From positions 1 to 64,000 of the forward strand of contig CAWBRT010000027.1 in the NCBI GenBank assembly GCA_963791145.1: a stretch of DNA of 64,000 nucleotides, in the 5' to 3' direction. Of this stretch, positions 16,218 to 24,471 are shown piece by piece (position 1 is the first letter of the stretch; each line of letters opens with the position of its first letter). Below the pieces are notes generated by a model that saw only the letters and a program-made list of their open reading frames with translations, was not told the DNA's origin and made no database searches. Both the position numbers and the translations under genes were made by a program. This stretch comes from CAWBRT01 sp963791145 (lineage in GTDB: Bacteria; Acidobacteriota; Terriglobia; Terriglobales; Acidobacteriaceae).

Positions 16218-16624
16218 TCAGGCTTTAGCCCAATCCTGGGTCTTCAGCTGTTTCACGCGCCGGAAGACATGATCGCTGTGACCAAGACAGCGGGAATGGC
16301 CAGCGCGTGGGCGGCAATCATCATATCCAAGTTGCCCATTGGCTCTCCGTCTCGCTCCAGCGCAGCACGCAGATGGGCATACTGCTGGGCCGCCGTCGAA
16401 TCCCAGGGCAGACACTCAAGCCGCAGCAGAAGTTCGTCGATCGCTATCTGCAGTCGTGTCGCCTCCGGTCTGCGGGCAACACCAAATCGTAACTCAGCTT
16501 CGGTGACCACCGAGATTGCGACCTCGGACATTGGCACCTTTAACAAGCGCTCACGCACCCGCGGGATATCGCCCTTGAGGATGTGGCTAGCCGTGTTCGT
16601 GTCCAGCAGGTAACGGATTGGCAT
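16218..16624 (-). pseudogene. VapC toxin copy 2, frameshifted near the C-terminus
   Basis: It is nearly identical to the VapC at 11.2 kb up to residue 115. One base is lost in the triplet run near 16277 (CGCTGCTGACC in copy 1, CGCTGTGACC here). The read-through frame therefore ends TAIMSSGA at 16253 and loses the fourth metal-site Asp and the last helix. The original tail (SDHVFRRVKQLKTQDWAKA) is still present in another frame down to 16218. The toxin is probably inactive or weak. Confidence 0.8.
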
Positions 16625-16868
16625 CAGAACAGATCCCGCTTCTGGGGCGGCTTGTCCTGGCGGTCGGCGAGAAAGTTCTCGGCGGACCTTCGACGCTCTT
16701 CATGAGTTCGAAGAACTCCTGCCACGACTCTGGTCTTCGCGACAGAATCACATCGCCACTGACGGGGTCACGACGAATGTAGACGGAGGAACCCTCGAAT
16801 CGGTATTCCGCCGGCAGGCGGACAGCTTGGCTGCGGCCATTACGAAAGAGTTTGGCGGTGTGTGGCAT
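16587..16868 (-). pseudogene. VapB antitoxin copy 2, altered C-terminus
   Basis: The DNA-binding half is identical to copy 1 (start at the third ATG, 16868). After ELMKS a local two-base length difference changes the frame. The last ordered residues of copy 1 (EVPQDFLADRQDR) are replaced by EGPPRTFSPTARTSRPRSG, and the frame overruns the vapC start by 38 bases. Since the C-terminus binds the toxin, this copy may keep operator binding but not neutralise VapC. It could cross-regulate the intact operon. Confidence 0.75.
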
Positions 16869-16875
16869 CATCATC

Positions 16876-16901
16876 TCCCTTGGTATATATCATGATAGAT
16901 G
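16876..16901 (-). promoter_or_regulatory. RBS and operator palindrome of vapBC copy 2
   Basis: The TATCATGATA palindrome and AAGGGAG ribosome-binding site upstream of vapB copy 2 are unchanged relative to copy 1. Both copies could therefore be bound by the same repressor. Confidence 0.5.
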
Positions 16902-16969
16902 CCACTTAGGAGATTAGTCAAGCTGGATAACGGTTACAAGGGTCGCCAATCACTTGGGGTATCCACTAC

Positions 16970-17050
16970 CGTTACTTTGATAAAGAATCGAAAATAAGGG
17001 CATTTTCTGCGGGTTTTTGCGAGGAGCTGCTGGCGGGATGCAAGGCGGCA
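16970..17050 (+). repeat. Dispersed repeat, copy 2
   Basis: It contains AATCGAAAATAAGGGC followed by ATTTTCTGCGGGTTTTTGCG and GCTGCTGGCGGGATGCAAGG. This matches the order of elements at 10921-11010, directly outside vapBC copy 2. Confidence 0.45.
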
Positions 17051-17144
17051 TTTAAAGCAAACCGGGCAGTACCCGATGGTTCGATACGCCCCAGTGCGCT
17101 TGTTTCTGGCGATCCATTGCTGAAGAACTGCCGATCCTTTCTGG

Positions 17145-17195
17145 CTTCATCATAAAATCGATAAAAGCGTCGTTTTATGCGGGTTTTGTGGAGGG
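17145..17195 (+). repeat. Dispersed repeat, copy 3 (partial)
   Basis: TAAAATCGATAAAAGCGTCG followed by TTTTATGCGGGTTTTGTGG repeats the first half of the two copies at 10.9 and 17.0 kb. The rest of 17050-17395 shows no gene. Confidence 0.45.
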
Positions 17196-17391
17196 GAGCA
17201 GCCGACGCCAGGTGAGTTCGTGCCCCCGCCGGTACATGCCAGAGTCGCAATCGATCGAGCAATAGGAGCAACGATTTCCTCGCTGGACCGACATACCTCC
17301 ACAGCGCAGGCTCAGCTAAACCCATCAACGTCTGGGGTCCAGCGGTTTACCTGCGGTTCAGCGGCCTCCCAGGAAGAAAAATACCGCAACG

Positions 17392-17415
17392 AAAAGCCGC
17401 CCGGCTTTAGGCGGC
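17392..17415 (-). terminator. Intrinsic terminator after the small basic protein gene
   Basis: On the minus strand GCCGCC-TAAAGCCG-GGCGGC is followed by TTTTC. It lies about 55 bases beyond the stop of the minus-strand gene at 17469-17687. Confidence 0.55.
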
Positions 17416-17468
17416 TTCCTCTCGCTTGGAGAAAAGAAAATGATGGTCGGCGTACGCAAATGCCCGTT

Positions 17469-17687
17469 CTACCACAATTTGCTGCTGTCTCTCGGCTCTC
17501 CGCCCTTCCGCCTTGACCACTGTGCTTCGGCGGCCTTCTTGGCGATTTCAACTCGCTGTGCAGCCGTAAGCTTCTTGCTGCGAGCCTTGCCTCCTAGCCG
17601 CCCCAGCGAAGTCTGAGCTGCGCCTATCTCGGCGATCTGGAATGGCTTGACGAGCTTGGTATTTTTGTAAATCATATTGACCCGCAA
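17469..17687 (-). CDS. Small basic protein with a GGKARSKKL motif
   Basis: This 72-residue protein has a conserved-looking core SLGRLGGKARSKKLTAAQRV followed by EIAKKAAEAQWSRRKG. Short proteins with this Gly-Gly-Lys-Ala-Arg pattern and a helical Lys/Ala-rich tail are familiar from acidobacterial genomes and resemble histone-H1-like or ribosome-associated basic peptides. The exact role is unknown. CAAGGAGT lies upstream on the minus strand within 25 bases of the start, and a terminator follows at 17392-17415. Both support a real transcription unit. Confidence 0.6.
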   Translation of the reverse strand: MRVNMIYKNTKLVKPFQIAEIGAAQTSLGRLGGKARSKKLTAAQRVEIAKKAAEAQWSRRKGGEPRDSSKLW

Positions 17688-17950
17688 GGAGTTAGTTCAC
17701 TTCGTTTGGTAAAAAATCAGATCACAGCTCAGAGTGTAATGGCACTTAAGTGCCTAGTATCGCTAAAACTTTCGCCCTTGTGGATACCCTCCGATTACAT
17801 TCCGTCCCCGGACTGCCATGTGGTTTCCTCCGGGGGCAAGCGTTCAGCTTCGCCGGATCGCCACCACGACCTCCGCGACGCGGGTAGCAGAATCTGGCGG
17901 GAGGGTACCAGACGTACAAGGTGGCGACCGTTGCGGAGATTGGCAACCCC

Positions 17951-18027
17951 AACCTCCGCGTGTTCTGCGGAGGATGTATTGACTGGTGCGGAGGATAAAG
18001 CCTATAATCTCCGCATAATATGCGGAG
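17951..18027 (+). promoter_or_regulatory. Promoter with CTCCGC/GCGGAG operator array
   Basis: A -35 TTGACT (17979-17984) and a consensus -10 TATAAT (18003-18008) are separated by 18 bases. The half-site CTCCGC/GCGGAG occurs as CCTCCGC-N7-GCGGAGG (17953-17973), GCGGAGG inside the spacer (17988-17994), and CTCCGCAT-AAT-ATGCGGAG (18009-18027) right after the -10. More half-sites lie at 17871 and 17933. The last dyad overlaps the ATG at 18020. This is the architecture of a tightly autorepressed TA-like or regulator gene. Confidence 0.6.
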
Positions 18028-18190
18028 TAAAGAATTTATCTACGAACTGCTGGATTGGCCCGACGGCGACGTGCCGGATCCCCCGACGTGCGGGGACCGG
18101 CGGGAGAGCTTGAGTCTCTCGGTATCGATGGGAATTGGGTCTACGTGTAGTGCGCGGAGTCCGTCGTTGACAGCCGCAGCTCGGCGCTAA
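18020..18190 (+). CDS. Short gene remnant behind the CTCCGC operator
   Basis: The ATG at 18020 begins RSKEFIYELLDWPDGDVPD. It is only 12 bases after the -10 box, so the mRNA would have a very short leader. The 56-residue frame becomes Ser-rich after residue 25. Another frame across the same bases reads ELESLGIDGNWVYV, so the gene may be frameshifted or truncated. No family is recognised. Given the operator it could be a residual regulator or antitoxin. Confidence 0.35.
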   Translation: MRSKEFIYELLDWPDGDVPDPPTCGDRRESLSLSVSMGIGSTCSARSPSLTAAARR

Positions 18191-18333
18191 GCGCGCAGCT
18201 GTTAGAGGTGGCCGCTGGAAGTTCAATTAGATGGCGATGGTAGACCATAGCCCGGCACACACGGCTCTATCCCGATATCGCAATCAAGCTCTATAGCAGG
18301 TCCTGGTCCCATGTTCCCGCGTATGCGGACCTG

Positions 18334-19314
18334 TTACCGGTTGTAAACGGGGACCGGCCCGCGGAACTCCTCCCACACCGCGTCACAAGCCTTGACCGTC
18401 TCTGCAGAAAGCGGCCCTTCTTCGCAGGTCTTGAGGTTCTCTTCCAGTTGTTCCATGCGCGACGCGCCCAAGATGATTCCGTCGGTTGCGGTGTAGTGCA
18501 GTAGCCAATTGAAAGCCAGACTGGGCAGGCTGCGTCCGGCCTCGGCCGCGATCTTCTTTAACTGCTCCACGGCCTTAAACGTTTGCTCGTGCCAGTAGCG
18601 ATGCTTATACAGCGGATAACCCCAGAATGCCGGATCAAAACGGCCGCCCAGGGTGAGCGTCTTGGGATCATGCTTTCCGGAAAGCAATCCGCCCGCCAGC
18701 GGATTGTAGACGATGTTCGAGATCCCCAGGCGCTTGCACATGGGCAGGTATTCCTGTTCTATGCCGCGGGCAACCAGGCTGTACATCGGCTGGGAAATCG
18801 ATGGAGCCTGGTAGCGATTCTTCTCCGCGATCCAGTACATTTCGCAAACCTGCCAACTGGCGTAGTTAGAGGTCGCCAGGTAACGAACTTTCCCCTGGCA
18901 GACAAGCGCGTTCATCGTCTCCAGTGTCTCTTCGATGGGAACCTTGTAATCCGGCGCGTGCAGGTAATAGATATCGAGGTAGTCCGTTTGCAGGCGCCGC
19001 AGACTTTCGTCGATAGCGCGGAGGATGGCGCGTTTCGAGAGTCCGGACTCGTCAGGGCCATCACCCATCTTGTGCTGAACCTTGGAAGCCAGCACCACCT
19101 GTTTGCGCTTGCCGGCGAGCGCATGGCCCAGCATGGTCTCCGCTCCGCCGTGCTGGTAGGCGTTTGCCGTATCGATAAAGTTGATTCCGGCTTCCAGCGA
19201 GCGCCCGACCATGCGGTTGGCGGTAGGCTGGTCGACTGGCTTGCCGAAGGTCATGGTGCCAAGGCAGAGGCGCGACACCCGCAGGTCGGTCCGGTTCAGT
19301 TGACGGTATTCCAT
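18334..19314 (-). CDS. Aldo/keto reductase
   Basis: This 326-residue enzyme starts MEYRQLNRTDLRVSRLCLG. The AKR tetrad is Asp/Tyr in FIDTANAYQHGGAE, Lys in VLASKVQHK and His in IYYLHAPD. The C-terminal cofactor motif is DGIILGASRMEQLEENLKTC. It belongs to the same broad group as the AKR at 15.0 kb but is not a duplicate. An Ldh-family oxidoreductase lies 61 bases upstream on the same strand, so the two probably form an operon for conversion of a carbonyl/hydroxy acid compound. No substrate can be named. Confidence 0.92.
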   Translation of the reverse strand: MEYRQLNRTDLRVSRLCLGTMTFGKPVDQPTANRMVGRSLEAGINFIDTANAYQHGGAETMLGHALAGKRKQVVLASKVQHKMGDGPDESGLSKRAILRAIDESLRRLQTDYLDIYYLHAPDYKVPIEETLETMNALVCQGKVRYLATSNYASWQVCEMYWIAEKNRYQAPSISQPMYSLVARGIEQEYLPMCKRLGISNIVYNPLAGGLLSGKHDPKTLTLGGRFDPAFWGYPLYKHRYWHEQTFKAVEQLKKIAAEAGRSLPSLAFNWLLHYTATDGIILGASRMEQLEENLKTCEEGPLSAETVKACDAVWEEFRGPVPVYNR

Positions 19315-19375
19315 AGTCCAGTCCCTTTTCTTGCCCCCGCGCGCGCCAGGGACGCTCCCGAGTCGGCGCAGAAAG

Positions 19376-20458
19376 TCACTTCAGCAGGAACCGCGCGCCG
19401 CAGCGCTCGCAGATACCGCGAATCTTTTCCACGAGGGCGGCGGAGATCGGCACGCCTTCCTTCGACCGGCGCTCCCGCGACAGCAGCTCGGGATCGCCGG
19501 CGACGAGCACCGGCTCCTCGGGATTGACCGGCCGTTGCGCATGCAGAAAGTCGATCATCTCGTCCACGTCGCACTCGAAGGCTCCCTCGGCCCGGAAAGC
19601 CTTCGGATCGATCGCCAGGAAGAAGTGCCCGATGTTGTCGGCTTTGTTCAGCATTCCGCGCGGCACTCCAATGGCCGGGAACGAGCCGCCGACCAGCGTG
19701 CTTCCCAGGATTTGCACCATCATGCCCAGGCCGTAGCCCTTGTGGCTGCTCATCTCAGGAGTCCCGCCCAGCGGGCTCAGCCCGCCCTTTTCCGAGCTCC
19801 AGATGTATTCGCTCGCCACCTTGGCATCACAGATCGGCTCCCCTTTTTCGTCTAGAACCCATCCTGCCGGGAGACGCTTCCCTTTGTATTCGTAGATCTT
19901 CACCTTGTTGGCGGCGACTGTAGCCGTCGCCATGTCGATCAGGAAAGGAGGATTGCGGCGCGCCGGAGCCGCAAAGGCAATCGGGTTGGTGCCGAAGGCG
20001 CGGGTGGAAGAGCGGGTGGGCACCACGCAGATCGTCCGCGAATTGCTGGCCACGATGCCGAGCAAGCCCCGGTCGCTCATCATCTTGGCATAGTAGCCGG
20101 CGGGCCCGAAGTGATGGGAATTGGTGACGCCCACGCCGCCAAGCCCATTCGCCGTCGCCTTATCGGCCGCCATGCGCGCCGCCATCACAGAGGCCGGATG
20201 TCCCAGTCCGGCTCTGGCATCGATCAGCGCCGTCACCGCGTTCTCGCGAACCACTTTCGGTTCCACCTGCAGCTGCAGCTTCCCGGCCAGCAACTTCTCT
20301 TCATAGAGCGTCAGCATCGAGATACCATGCGAGTCGATGCCCGCCAAATCGGTGTCGACCATAATGTCGGCCGTAACCTCGGCCAACTCTGCCTTCATCT
20401 TCCATGTGGTAAGGATCGTGACAATCTGTTCGCGAATGACTTTGCCGGCATAGTTCAC
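19376..20458 (-). CDS. Ldh-family (malate/L-lactate/ureidoglycolate-type) oxidoreductase
   Basis: This 360-residue protein is of the MDH2/LDH2 fold, which does not resemble classical lactate dehydrogenases. Recognisable family segments are DLAGIDSHGISMLTLYEEKL near residue 37, GLGGVGVTNSHHFGPAGYY near residue 105, and GTNPIAFAAPAR. Near residue 230 the Gly-rich SSHKGYGLGMMVQILGSTLVG follows the conserved His-Lys. Members oxidise 2-hydroxy acids (malate, lactate, 2,3-diketo-gulonate, ureidoglycolate, sulfolactate) with NAD(P). It is transcribed toward the AKR at 18.3 kb, suggesting a shared catabolic pathway. Confidence 0.92.
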   Translation of the reverse strand: MNYAGKVIREQIVTILTTWKMKAELAEVTADIMVDTDLAGIDSHGISMLTLYEEKLLAGKLQLQVEPKVVRENAVTALIDARAGLGHPASVMAARMAADKATANGLGGVGVTNSHHFGPAGYYAKMMSDRGLLGIVASNSRTICVVPTRSSTRAFGTNPIAFAAPARRNPPFLIDMATATVAANKVKIYEYKGKRLPAGWVLDEKGEPICDAKVASEYIWSSEKGGLSPLGGTPEMSSHKGYGLGMMVQILGSTLVGGSFPAIGVPRGMLNKADNIGHFFLAIDPKAFRAEGAFECDVDEMIDFLHAQRPVNPEEPVLVAGDPELLSRERRSKEGVPISAALVEKIRGICERCGARFLLK

Positions 20459-20703
20459 AGTATTCTCTCCTTCTCGAATCGGAAATCGACAAGCCCGGCA
20501 ATCGGCCGGGACGCACTCTTAGCTCGATACTCTGGATTCGGGTCAAGATACCATAGCAGTTTTTTCGCTTCAATGATGGCAGTTTTTCGCTACGATTCGC
20601 ACAGGCAGGAACAGGTATGACGAGCATGAAAGAAGCTGGCTGCCTATGCAATAGCCAGCCCCATGAGGCTTTCACCGATCTCGGACAACGAAATGGATGT
20701 GGC

Positions 20704-21615
20704 CTATCCCGACTCGATCGAATCGATTTGCGTGCTGATCCAAACCGACAATTCTTCGAGACGTGAAGGAGAGAACTCGGACCGGCGATTGGGAAACGCG
20801 TCCAGCAGCTCTTGGAAAGAACAACTAAGCGAGGGTGCTACCGCATACCCGATGGCATCAGCGGCCTTACATGCAAAGCGAACCGACCCCAGCGGTTCAT
20901 TACCCGAGATAGGAGTCGTGGTCGCGTGATGACGGAAAGTAACGTCGGCTAACAGGTTGGGCAGGCGCCAGTCGATCGACAATTGCCGCCCAAGTTCGCA
21001 ATGATCAATTCCGAAAAGACTTTTTTCACGCTCGAGCAGGTCACCTTGACTTGCTACGCCACTCTGTAACAAGGCTGTATATTCCTCGGGATGAACAATC
21101 GCCAGCGCCACTCTGCCGATGTCGTGCATGATTCCAGCCGTGTAAGCAGCGCCTACACTGAGTAGACTGTAGGCTGCACAGGTCTCTGCGAGGAAGGCGC
21201 ATGCCAGACTGTGCCGCCAAAGCGCCCGCAGTGCTGGAGTTTGCAGAGAACGTCCCAGATATCCCCTGAGCGCTACCGTTACCGCAATGCCTCGGAGGCG
21301 ATCCAGGCCAAGTGTAGCAATGCCTTGCAGAATGCTTGCCACTTGTGTGCGGAACGCATAAAGCGGCGAGTTCGCGATGGTAAGAATCTCGGTTGAAAAC
21401 GCCTGGTCTGCCGTAATTAGAGAACTGAGTTGCGCCAGGGAAGAGTTATCGTTCGAGATTAGTTGGAGTACCTTCGTAGCCACCTGCGGGAACGGAGGAA
21501 CTCGCAGTAAACACCAAGGCAGTTTCACGGGTTTGTCTTGCGGCTCTGAAATATACACTGGCATCTTCCTCGCCGCACTGATCACGTGCGAGTGAACTTC
21601 CCTTGGGGTGGACAT
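20704..21615 (-). CDS. HDOD domain protein
   Basis: This is a protein of about 303 residues with an HDOD (HD-related output) domain: LLRVPPFPQVATKVLQLIS, a typical ITADQAFSTEILTIANSPLY helix pair, ILQGIATLGLDRLRGIAV, and an HD-like motif AGIMHDIGRVALAIVHPEEY. HDOD proteins act in signal transduction downstream of two-component or c-di-GMP systems. The start at 21615 (MSTPREVHSHVIS) is chosen because the upstream extension has no family resemblance. A chemoreceptor fragment lies divergently, but its 5' end is cut exactly in this gene's upstream region, which suggests a rearrangement junction. Confidence 0.85.
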   Translation of the reverse strand: MSTPREVHSHVISAARKMPVYISEPQDKPVKLPWCLLRVPPFPQVATKVLQLISNDNSSLAQLSSLITADQAFSTEILTIANSPLYAFRTQVASILQGIATLGLDRLRGIAVTVALRGYLGRSLQTPALRALWRHSLACAFLAETCAAYSLLSVGAAYTAGIMHDIGRVALAIVHPEEYTALLQSGVASQGDLLEREKSLFGIDHCELGRQLSIDWRLPNLLADVTFRHHATTTPISGNEPLGSVRFACKAADAIGYAVAPSLSCSFQELLDAFPNRRSEFSPSRLEELSVWISTQIDSIESG

Positions 21616-21744
21616 TAAGTTATCGGCATAAAAGCACAAAACTTCAACAGGGAGAATAGCGGCAGGGGACTTTCCTACCGTGCTGTAGCAGATTGCGCCT
21701 GCCTTGCTCGAGAACTGCGCACAGCTCCGCCTGGCCTTCAACCG

Positions 21745-22163
21745 CCGGCGCCGAGCAGGTCAAGAGGCTAGTAGACGAGGTTCAGGTCGGAAGCCAGGAG
21801 CAGGCGCGCGGCCTGGACCAGATCAGCAATGCGGTCTCGCAGATGGAGCAGTTGACGCAGAAATCGGCGGCAAGCGCCGAAGAAAGCGCCTCCGCCAGCG
21901 AGCAGCTGACCGCACAGGCGGACACCTTGCGAAGCGTCGTTGGCGATCTTATCGCGCTGGTGGGCGCAACCGGCGGCGCCACAGCCTCTGCAGCGTTGAA
22001 CTTCAAGGCGGCGGACGCGAAACCCACAATGCCCGACCGGTCCAAGGCCCCGCGCGGCGGTGTCCCGCCGGCTTTGCCGAAAGTGAAAGACAAGCCGGAC
22101 GCGGTTGCGGCGCCCCGCCAGCCACAAGAATTTCCGCTGGACGAAAGTTTCAAGGAAGTGTGA
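21745..22163 (+). pseudogene. Methyl-accepting chemotaxis protein, C-terminal fragment
   Basis: This is the end of a chemoreceptor signalling domain: the helix VKRLVDEVQVGSQEQARGLD, then QISNAVSQMEQLTQKSAASA and EESASASEQLTAQA. It is followed by a variable linker and a tail ending EFPLDESFKEV. Sensor, membrane, HAMP and the tip of the hairpin are absent. Similarity begins abruptly near 21745. The fragment has no start codon in a suitable place and probably is not expressed. Confidence 0.8.
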
Positions 22164-22508
22164 GCGAATAAAGAATGAGCGCCGCGTGAAATGCCAAAAA
22201 AGTGCCGCGATTGTTAGCGGAGATGCTGCTACGCTACGGCAGACCATCATTCTCAGATAACCGAGGGCTCCGTTCGGGAATTAATGACGGCAAGGGCGGT
22301 TCCTGGTACTTCATAAGGGAGCTGGGATTATATGGTCACCTCTGTACACGCGCTCACCTCGATTAAGCCAGCACGCACAGCTTGATGCGTGTGCCTCGAA
22401 GATGTATATTCGGCTAGACCGTCACATCGTTCAATTTATTCGTTAGCGCTACCCACAGGAATCAGGTGCTTTCAGCAGGGCTTCACGTCGCATGAAAGAA
22501 GCTTATAC
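22164..22508. other. Intergenic stretch
   Basis: There is no supported gene in about 345 bases between the chemoreceptor fragment and the acidic frame. No clear promoter or hairpin was recognised. Confidence 0.3.
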
Positions 22509-22730
22509 ATGAGAGTCAACACTTTTGCAGTTGATGTCTTCGGACTCGCCCCCGCAGTTGCCCTGACCAGGGGTCATAGAAGTTACGACGACGAAGAAGA
22601 AGAATCTGAAGAAGAGGAATCTGAGGAAGAGGAGCCCGAGGAAGACGAAGAGGAAGGAGAACCAGAGGAAATACTCTGGCGATCATCAGCGACGTTCGAT
22701 TGTGATGACATGGTGCGAAATCATAGTTAA
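22509..22730 (+). CDS. Small Glu-rich protein (uncertain)
   Basis: A 73-residue frame starts MRVNTFAVDVFGLAPAVALT, preceded by GAAAGAAG, and then has about 35 residues that are almost all Glu, Asp, Ser and Pro. The acidic part comes from a GAA/GAG repeat tract (22590-22665) and could be low-complexity expansion in non-coding DNA. The N-terminus is short and mildly hydrophobic. No family is known. Confidence 0.3.
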   Translation: MRVNTFAVDVFGLAPAVALTRGHRSYDDEEEESEEEESEEEEPEEDEEEGEPEEILWRSSATFDCDDMVRNHS

Positions 22731-22921
22731 GGGCCGCCAAACGCTGCCGTCAGCCAACTGCGTAACACCATTGGTTCCGTCTATGGAGAAGCCGCAAAGA
22801 CCAACAGTCTGGTCTCCCATATCGTTCGCAACAACCACAACCAGATTACCTCGCCGGGGTTAGGCGAGACTCGAATGATCGTGTTCAAGAATTCATTTAC
22901 CGCAGGGGGAGAGGAATAGCG

Positions 22922-24388
22922 ATGGTTAGGTTTCCGAATCGAGTCTTGCTCGTCGGGTTTGGCGCGGTGGCGCGTTGCACGCTGCCCATTTTGCTCAAAC
23001 ACCTCAGCATTGATCCCAAGCGCATCACCATCATTGACTTCAATCCAGACGATGCCGCTCTGAAGCCCTGGATCGAGCAGGGTGTGACTTTCATCAAGGA
23101 TCGCGTGGCTCCGGAGAACATGGGGAACTTGCTGGGGAAACACCTCTCGGCTGGAGATCTCCTCATCGACCTGGCGTGGAATATCGATTGTTGCGAAATT
23201 CTCCAATGGTGCCACGAGCGGGGTGTCCTTTATGTGAACACGTCAGTGGAGCTATGGGATCCCTACGCTGGAGCTGAAAATAAGCCCCCGACCGAGCGAA
23301 CCCTTTACTGGCGCCACATGAACCTGCGGCGGATGATCGCCAAGTGGAGCGAGCCCGGGCCGACTGCGGTGATCGAACACGGAGCTAATCCTGGCTTAAT
23401 CAGTCATTTCACCAAGCACGCGCTCCTCGACATCGCGCAGCACGCGCTGGCGGAGAAGAAATTCAACGGGGCGCAGGCGGAGACGATCGCTCACCACGCC
23501 AAGGCGCGGAACTTTAATCACCTGGCCCAGCAACTCGGCGTCAAGGTCATTCACTGCAGCGAGCGCGACACGCAGATCACAGATCAGCCCAAACAGGTGA
23601 ACGAGTTCGTCAATACCTGGAGCGTGGAGGGCTTCCGCGAGGAGGGTACGACCACCGCCGAAATGGGCTGGGGCACCCATGAAAAAGAGCTGCCCGCCCT
23701 CGCCTTTGAGCATGCGGACGGTCCCAAGAGCCAGATCTGTCTGGCGCGCATGGGTATCAATACATTCGTAGCCAGCTGGGTGCCGCCGAATCACGACATC
23801 GTTGGCATGATCGTGCGCCATGGCGAGGCGTTCACCATCACCGAGAAGCTCACCGTTTGGGAAGACGGCAAGGCGATTTACCGTCCGACGGTCCACTACG
23901 CTTATTGCCCGTGTGACGCCGCCATTGCCTCGCTCTACGAACTGCGCGGCTATGACTACCGGTTGCAACCGCGCATTCGCATCATGGGCGACGAAATCAT
24001 CAGCGGTGCGGATATTCTGGGCGCACTGGTAATGGGGCATCCCTACCAGTCGTGGTGGTGCGGAAGCGACCTGGATATCGAGGAATCGCGCCGCCTGGTA
24101 CCGCATCAGAACGCGACCACGATGCAGGTCGCGATTGCGGTTGTTGCCGCCTGCAAGTGGATGGCCGAGAACCCGTGCCGGGGGCTGTGCGTACCTGACG
24201 ACTTGCCGCATGACTACGTGCTGGACGTCAGCAAGCCATACCTGGGCAAGTTCGTTTCCGTGGCCTCGGATTGGAACCCGCTGAAGCATTACTCCAACTT
24301 CTTCAGTGGATATAACAAGCCGCAGATCGACCTCTCCGATCCCTGGCAGTTCAAGAATTTCCTGATCACGGAGGGAGACGGTATTTGA
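22922..24388 (+). CDS. hss: Homospermidine synthase
   Basis: This 488-residue NAD-dependent enzyme joins two aminobutyl groups (putrescine with putrescine or spermidine) to make homospermidine. The N-terminal Rossmann fold is VLLVGFGAVARCTLPILLKH, with IIDFNPDD after beta-2. Family-specific segments are DLLIDLAWNIDCCEILQWCH, YVNTSVELWDPY, TAVIEHGANPGLISHFTK and, late in the protein, a GSDLDIEESRRLVPHQNATTMQ stretch. The length matches bacterial HSS. GGGGGAGAGG precedes the ATG. An ornithine-type decarboxylase gene follows 83 bases downstream and would supply putrescine, so the pair makes a two-step polyamine route from ornithine. Confidence 0.93.
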   Translation: MVRFPNRVLLVGFGAVARCTLPILLKHLSIDPKRITIIDFNPDDAALKPWIEQGVTFIKDRVAPENMGNLLGKHLSAGDLLIDLAWNIDCCEILQWCHERGVLYVNTSVELWDPYAGAENKPPTERTLYWRHMNLRRMIAKWSEPGPTAVIEHGANPGLISHFTKHALLDIAQHALAEKKFNGAQAETIAHHAKARNFNHLAQQLGVKVIHCSERDTQITDQPKQVNEFVNTWSVEGFREEGTTTAEMGWGTHEKELPALAFEHADGPKSQICLARMGINTFVASWVPPNHDIVGMIVRHGEAFTITEKLTVWEDGKAIYRPTVHYAYCPCDAAIASLYELRGYDYRLQPRIRIMGDEIISGADILGALVMGHPYQSWWCGSDLDIEESRRLVPHQNATTMQVAIAVVAACKWMAENPCRGLCVPDDLPHDYVLDVSKPYLGKFVSVASDWNPLKHYSNFFSGYNKPQIDLSDPWQFKNFLITEGDGI

Positions 24389-24471
24389 GTACCGGAGCGG
24401 CGAGACGCGAATTTACAGGACCGTCTCAAAATCTTGATTGACGCCGACATTTAATCCATGGATCATGAGCC

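Larger units (their letters stand above)
16179..16942 (-). repeat. Duplicated VapBC segment, copy 2
   Basis: This is a direct-orientation copy of 11211-11970 with scattered substitutions and at least two small indels inside the genes. The ends of similarity are CCGCTCTGTTGG and CGGTTACAAGGG. The 5 kb between the copies holds the other TA modules and the aldo/keto reductase. Confidence 0.85.
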
